Positions 59,995-64,000 of a DNA stretch of 64,000 nucleotides are shown here, one piece after another. A model generated the notes under the pieces. The model was given only the letters and a program-made list of their open reading frames with translations, did no database searches and was not told the origin of the DNA. The stretch is from an uncultured Myxococcales bacterium (lineage in GTDB: Bacteria > Myxococcota_A > Polyangia > Polyangiales > Polyangiaceae). Numbering within the stretch: position 1 is the stretch's first letter; each line of letters starts with the position of its first letter. The position numbers were made by a program, and so were the translations under genes. The stretch is taken from NCBI GenBank assembly GCA_937949945.1, contig CALFEQ010000153.1, positions 62,001 through 126,000 on the forward strand, given 5' to 3'.

Positions 59995-61773
59995 ATGGCA
60001 GAGCTCAACGTGCTCATGACATTCACGGGCGGCCTCGCGGCGGCGCTCCTGCTCGGTTTCGTCGCGAAGCGCCTGCGTCTGTCACCCATCGTCGGGTACC
60101 TGATCGCCGGCGTGGCCGTCGGCCCCTTCACGCCGGGCTACGTCGCAGATCACCACGTTGCAGAACAATTCGCCGAGATCGGCGTCATCCTGCTCCTCTT
60201 CGGCATCGGTCTGCGCTTTCACCTGCGCGAGCTGATGGCCGTCTGGCGCATCGCGATCCCGGGCGCGCTCTTCCAGAGCGCGATGTCCACGGTCGCGCTC
60301 GCCGCGCTGCTCCGTCTCGTCGGGATGGACTGGCAGTCGGGCATCGTCCTCGGCATCGCGATCTCGGTCGCGAGCACCGTCGTGATGGCGCTCGTGCTCG
60401 CCGAGCGACGCGACCTCCATGCCCCGATCGGACACATCGCGATCGGATGGACCGTCGTCGAGGACCTCCTCACGGTGACGGTCTTGCTCCTGCTCCCGAT
60501 GTTCCTCGGGCCCGGCGCGTCCGGCGACACGAGCGTCGGGATGGCGCTCGGGCAGGCGGCGCTCAAGATCGTCGCGCTCGTCGCGCTCGTCGTGGTCCTC
60601 GGCAAGTGGGTGATCCCGTGGGCCCTCGGAAACATCGCGGCCGCACGGTCGCGTGAGCTCTTCACGCTCTCGGTTCTCGTCATCGCGCTCGGCATCGCCG
60701 TCGGCGCCGCGAAGCTCTTCGGCGTCTCGATGGCGCTCGGCGCCTTCCTCGCCGGGCTCGCGGTCGGGCGCTCGGAGTTCGCGGCGCGAGCCGCGAACGA
60801 CGCCTTGCCGATGCGCGATGCGTTCGCGGTGCTCTTCTTCGTCTCGGTCGGCATGCTGTGCGACCCGACGAGCTTCGTGAAGGCGCCGCTCTTGACGGCG
60901 CTGGTGCTGCTCGTCGTCGTTCTCGGCAAGCCGCTCGCCGCCCTCGTCGTCGTGCGTCTCCTCGGCCGGCCGATGGCGACGGCCGTGGCCGTCGGCGCGG
61001 CGCTCGCGCAGGTCGGAGAGTTCAGCTTCATCCTCGGAGCGGTGGCGAAGGACCTCGGCGTGGTCACGGCCGACGGTTGGAACGCGCTGGTCGGCGCGTC
61101 GATCGTGTCCATCGCGCTCAACCCGACGATCTACCGGTTCGCACGCAAGATGACCGGCGGCGCCGCGAGGCTCACGATCCCGACCGACGTGCGCCCGGCC
61201 GTCGACCCGAAGAAGTGCATCCTCATCGGCTACGGTCCCGTCGGCAGGACGGTGCGACGCATCCTCGTCGAGTACGACGCGGACGTCACCGTGATCGAGC
61301 TCAACCTCGAGACCGTCCGTGCGTTGCGTGCCGAGGGCGTCAATGCCGTCTACGGCGACGTGCTGCGACCCGGCACCCTCGAGGAGGCGGGCATCGCGAA
61401 CGCCGGGAGCCTCATCATCAGCGTGGAGATCGAGGACGCGGCGGAGCTCGTTCGCCAGGCCCTCGCCGTCAATCCGTCACTGCGCGTCTTCGTACGGTGC
61501 GCGTACCTTCGCCAGGCCGAAGAGCTCCGTCGGGCCGGCGCGACCGTGGTCGCGGCCGAGGCCGAGGTCGCCATCGCGCTCGCCGAGGTGCTCGGGACGA
61601 ACGACGACACCGAGGCCGCACGAGCCGCTCGAAGGGAGGCGATCCGGCGCCGGCTCTACGAGCTCGTGCCCGCCGCGGCGTCCAAGAAGACGAACGGCGC
61701 CGGGGAGATCAAGAAACCCCGAGATGACCGTTCGCCCGCTCTCGAGAGCTCGACGTCCGAACCTCCAGCATGA
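59995..61773 (+). CDS. CPA2-type cation:proton antiporter with RCK N domain (KefB/YbaL-like)
   Basis: 592 residues, ATG at 59995 with GTGAGG upstream. Residues about 5-380 are a Na+/H+ exchanger domain of about 12 helices: LSPIVGYLIAGVAVGPFTPG, AEIGVILLLFGIGLRFHLREL, SVASTVVMALVL, VVEDLLTVTVLLLLP, and LGAFLAGLAVGRSE. Residues about 403-520 are an RCK/TrkA-N Rossmann domain (CILIGYGPVGRTVRRIL, VIELNLETVRALRAEGVNAVYGDV) that would bind NAD(H) or nucleotide and gate K+ or other cation efflux. The C-terminus is charged. Its last 65 nt overlap xdhC on the opposite strand. Confidence 0.93.
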   Translation: MAELNVLMTFTGGLAAALLLGFVAKRLRLSPIVGYLIAGVAVGPFTPGYVADHHVAEQFAEIGVILLLFGIGLRFHLRELMAVWRIAIPGALFQSAMSTVALAALLRLVGMDWQSGIVLGIAISVASTVVMALVLAERRDLHAPIGHIAIGWTVVEDLLTVTVLLLLPMFLGPGASGDTSVGMALGQAALKIVALVALVVVLGKWVIPWALGNIAAARSRELFTLSVLVIALGIAVGAAKLFGVSMALGAFLAGLAVGRSEFAARAANDALPMRDAFAVLFFVSVGMLCDPTSFVKAPLLTALVLLVVVLGKPLAALVVVRLLGRPMATAVAVGAALAQVGEFSFILGAVAKDLGVVTADGWNALVGASIVSIALNPTIYRFARKMTGGAARLTIPTDVRPAVDPKKCILIGYGPVGRTVRRILVEYDADVTVIELNLETVRALRAEGVNAVYGDVLRPGTLEEAGIANAGSLIISVEIEDAAELVRQALAVNPSLRVFVRCAYLRQAEELRRAGATVVAAEAEVAIALAEVLGTNDDTEAARAARREAIRRRLYELVPAAASKKTNGAGEIKKPRDDRSPALESSTSEPPA

Positions 61774-62851
61774 CGCCGCCGGTCGAAGGCTCGTTGCCCG
61801 TGACGACGGCCTTCGCTTCGGCGATCACCGAGAGCGCCACCTCCTGCGGTGTCTCCGCGCCGATGGCGAGGCCCACCGGCGCATGGACGCGGGGATCGCC
61901 GTCGATCGCGTAGCCGAGCTCGGCGAGGATCTTCGCCGTGCGCCGGCGCGGCCCGTGGACGCCGATGTAACGCGCCGGCGATCGCATCGTCACGGCGAGC
62001 GCCCGCTTGTCGCGTTCGTAGTCGTGGTTCATCACGACGGCGAGCGCGCGGTCGCTCTCGTCGATCATCGCGCTCACCTCGCCGGCGCCGGTCACGACGA
62101 TCGCGTCGGCCGCCGCGAAGCGCTCGCGCATCTGGTCGTTCGCCTGCGGCACGCACACGAAGACGTCCCAGCCGACCGCGCGCGCGAGGTTGGCGACGGG
62201 CGCCGCGTCTTGGCCCGCGCCGAACAAGAAGAGCCTCGGAGGAGGAATGATCGCCTCGACGAGCGCCTCCACCGGGCTGCCTGCGTCGTCGTACGTGTGG
62301 ACCAGCGTGGACCCCGACGCGATCGAGCGGCGGCAGTCCGCGACGAGCCGGTGGTGGAGCGCGGCGGGCAGGCCGGTCGACTCGACCGGGCCGTCCTCGA
62401 CGACCTGGACTCTCGCGCCGACGTGGACGTTGCGCGATGCGGATCGAAAGACGGTGGCGATGCTGCCGCGCTTCTGCTCGCGCATGCAGCGCTCGATGAA
62501 GGCGAACGGGTCGAGCTGGGTGCGCGGGCCGATGCGCTCGAGCAGGACGTCGAGCACGCCATTGTATCCGAGCCCGAGGCTCCAGCCGGCGCCGTCCTCG
62601 GTCGTGGCGTCGTGCGTCACGAGCACCGGAGCGTTCTCGCGCGTGTGCCACCAGCCCTTGCGGACGACGTCTCGCTCGTGGCGGTCGCCCGTGATCGAGC
62701 CGGCGATCCAGCGATCCTCGGAGAGCAGGATGCGCGCGCCCGGTCGCCGATACGAAGAGCCGCGCACGCGAACGACGGTCGCGACGAGGACCTCCTTCTC
62801 CTTCCTGCGTATCTCCGCTGCGGCCCTGACGAGGTCTTTCAGATCACTCAT
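61709..62851 (-). CDS. XdhC/CoxI-family protein (molybdenum cofactor insertion/sulfuration)
   Basis: 380 residues from the ATG at 62851. XdhC_CoxI N-domain (LVRAAAEIRRKEKEVLVATVVRVRGSSYRRPGARILL, with GSSYRRPGA typical) and XdhC Rossmann domain (RLFLFGAGQDAAPVANLARAVGWDV, AVVMNHDYERDKRAL, YIGVHGPRRRT, APVGLAIGAETPQEVALSVIAE) are both present. XdhC delivers sulfurated molybdenum cofactor to xanthine-dehydrogenase-family enzymes. No xdhA/xdhB or coxL is in this window, so it is an orphan here. The start is chosen at the ATG after which the fold begins. Tail-to-tail 65-nt overlap with the antiporter. Confidence 0.88.
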   Translation of the reverse strand: MSDLKDLVRAAAEIRRKEKEVLVATVVRVRGSSYRRPGARILLSEDRWIAGSITGDRHERDVVRKGWWHTRENAPVLVTHDATTEDGAGWSLGLGYNGVLDVLLERIGPRTQLDPFAFIERCMREQKRGSIATVFRSASRNVHVGARVQVVEDGPVESTGLPAALHHRLVADCRRSIASGSTLVHTYDDAGSPVEALVEAIIPPPRLFLFGAGQDAAPVANLARAVGWDVFVCVPQANDQMRERFAAADAIVVTGAGEVSAMIDESDRALAVVMNHDYERDKRALAVTMRSPARYIGVHGPRRRTAKILAELGYAIDGDPRVHAPVGLAIGAETPQEVALSVIAEAKAVVTGNEPSTGGVMLEVRTSSSRERANGHLGVS

Positions 62852-63081
62852 GGTGCGCTTCGCGTTCGCGCCCGCCGGACGAGGCGGGAGGCGCGGGCGC
62901 GACTGCAAGCACGATGCACGGCGCGCAACGTCGCCGATTCACGCGACGGCCGTGGGTCAGAAGGCCACGTGCGAGACGATGGTGCGCGCTCTCCCCACGA
63001 CCGGATGCACGCAACGGCTCCGCAGCGCCCGCGCGCCGCGTCGCGCGCGAACGCCGGCAGACTCCGCGTCCGCGCGTCGCT

Positions 63082-63708
63082 TCACTTCACGAGGCGGGCG
63101 TTCGCCCAGTCCCCGTGATCGGCGCCGATGCCGTCGCCCGCGTCCGTGACGATCAGCTCGAGCTGCTGCTTGCCGGTGACGTCCACCGAGACCTGCTTCG
63201 TCTCGGTGTCGCCCGTCATGACGCCGCTGTCGAAGAGCGTCTCGCCGTCGACGACGACCTGGAACACGATCGAGCCGCGCTCGGCGACCTCGTCGTCGAC
63301 GCCCACGTCGGCGAGGAACTTCGTGTACTGGCCGTCGAGGGCGACGACGATCTCGGATGCCGCATGGACGCCGAGGCCCTTCGGGTAGACGACGCCTCCG
63401 AGGGTGATCGGGTTGCCGTCGCCCTCCATGTCCTCTCCGTTCGACGTGTCGCGCTCGACGGGGCCCCAGCCGTTGCTCACGACCTCGATGTCGAGATCGG
63501 AGACGAAGACCTCGGTCGGCGTCGTGGGCGCGCTCGCGTCCTCGGTCGGCGTCGCGACCTCGCCTGCGTCCGCGCGAGGCTCGGTCTCGGCGCGTTCCGT
63601 CCTCGGCGTCCTGCGCAGCTTCGGGACGTGACCTTCATCCTCACTGCACGAAGGCAGTGACACTGCCATCGCGCCGAGCGCGATGAGCGTGACCAGCGAG
63701 CGACCCAC
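63082..63708 (-). CDS. NPCBM-domain lipoprotein
   Basis: 208 residues from a GTG at 63708, which puts the signal (GRSLVTLIALGAMAVSLPSC) at the N-terminus; a GTG at 63744 is an alternative. After a low-complexity linker, residues about 75-208 match the NPCBM family: VSNGWGPVERDTSNGE, ITLGGVVYPKGLGVHAASEIVVALDGQYTKFLADVGVDDEV, GSIVFQVVVDGETLFDSGVMTG, QLELIVTDAGDGIGADHGDWANARL. These beta-sandwich modules bind galactose-type glycans and are usually attached to glycosidases. Here the module stands alone as a lipoprotein. Confidence 0.88.
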   Translation of the reverse strand: MGRSLVTLIALGAMAVSLPSCSEDEGHVPKLRRTPRTERAETEPRADAGEVATPTEDASAPTTPTEVFVSDLDIEVVSNGWGPVERDTSNGEDMEGDGNPITLGGVVYPKGLGVHAASEIVVALDGQYTKFLADVGVDDEVAERGSIVFQVVVDGETLFDSGVMTGDTETKQVSVDVTGKQQLELIVTDAGDGIGADHGDWANARLVK

Positions 63709-63827
63709 GTCATGGGCGCAGCAATCCCCGCGCCGATCGGCCACGACGCCGAAGTGCTCGAAAACGCGGACGACGACTTCTGGAAAGCATGCTGCCTACC
63801 GACAGCACGCTGGATCGGCCGTCCGAT

Positions 63828-64000
63828 TCAACGGAGCTTGCAGAGCTCGCCGACCGGCTTGCCGGCGGAGTAGATCTCCGCGACCTCGTCGAACGTGAGG
63901 ACGCGATTCCAGACGACGAGGTCGTCGATCAGTCCCTCGGGGCTGTTGTTGCCCTGGCCGCCGAGTCGCAGGCCGACGGGCGCGTTCTCCGAGGTCCATG
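63828..64000 (-). CDS. LamG/concanavalin-like domain protein, C-terminal end (5' part outside window)
   Basis: The frame from the window edge to the stop at 63828-63830 codes for 57 residues and has no start codon here. The stretch PVGLRLGGQGNNSPEGLIDDLVVWNRVLTFDEVAEIY followed by AGKPVGELCKLR is the characteristic last strand of LamG domains (IDDxxxWNRxLTxxEIxxLY). The protein most likely continues upstream as a secreted or lipoprotein glycan-binding protein, as NPCBM and other surface-type genes flank it. Confidence 0.75.
   Translation of the reverse strand, partial: WTSENAPVGLRLGGQGNNSPEGLIDDLVVWNRVLTFDEVAEIYSAGKPVGELCKLR

Overview
This is a GC-rich bacterial chromosome segment of 64 kb, coding throughout and almost without intergenic space. 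No rRNA, tRNA, CRISPR array, insertion sequence or phage gene was found. The style points to a myxobacterium, most likely order Polyangiales, though no rRNA marker proves it. The signs are many single-copy lipoproteins with Ser/Gly- or Asp/Gly/Pro-rich linkers, cysteine-rich secreted proteins, membrane-fused Hanks-type Ser/Thr kinases with DWG or DYG in place of DFG, frequent GTG starts, and surface glycan-handling proteins (LamG, NPCBM, GH3, GH13).

Layout. 1-5 kb: the 3' end of ftsK, then three tandem paralogous cysteine-rich lipoproteins. A convergent DUF4920 gene follows copy 2, and a decayed fragment of its 3' end follows copy 3. 5-13.6 kb: a fusion of an AmiE-like serine hydrolase with a NamZ-like (DUF1343) domain, two Ser/Thr kinases, two lipoproteins and a GreA/B C-terminal-domain protein. 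13.6-21.6 kb: a starch/maltodextrin region with a lipoprotein alpha-amylase on the minus strand, and a LamB-type porin followed 9 nt later by a second lipoprotein amylase on the plus strand. 21.6-26.8 kb: two short-chain dehydrogenases and a beta-oxidation pair (thiolase plus a hydroxyacyl-CoA dehydrogenase/enoyl-CoA hydratase with domains in the order opposite to FadB).

27-38.5 kb is almost entirely minus strand. It holds a PHP/CehA-type lipoprotein coupled by an ATGA overlap to an outer-membrane barrel, a large unknown lipoprotein, a PPP phosphatase fused to a PilZ domain, a calcineurin-like phosphoesterase, a tight lipoprotein-mpl-inositol monophosphatase operon, and a thiopurine-methyltransferase-like gene. 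38.5-50.9 kb holds lysine 6-aminotransferase (lat) with a strong terminator, a PAS-STAS regulator, two convergent SAM methyltransferases, a ClpB-like disaggregase with a degenerate first ATPase ring, a third kinase, glutaredoxin, a class I aminotransferase, Cys-rich lipoproteins and a TrmH-type methyltransferase.

51-64 kb: a repeat element, a very large TamB-like protein, a lipoprotein with a 15-bp in-frame minisatellite, a GH3 glycosidase, a tandem universal stress protein, a KefB/YbaL-type antiporter that overlaps an orphan xdhC tail to tail, an NPCBM lipoprotein, and the end of a LamG-domain gene.

Possible joint roles (inferred): LamB plus two extracytoplasmic amylases for alpha-glucan uptake; AmiE/NamZ fusion plus Mpl for peptidoglycan salvage; the dehydrogenase-hydratase and thiolase for acyl-CoA oxidation. 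The observations most worth a second look are the PPP-PilZ fusion, the ClpB-like protein lacking key residues of ring 1, the duplicated lipoprotein cassette with its palindromic leader and truncated DUF4920 passenger, and the AmiE-NamZ fusion.
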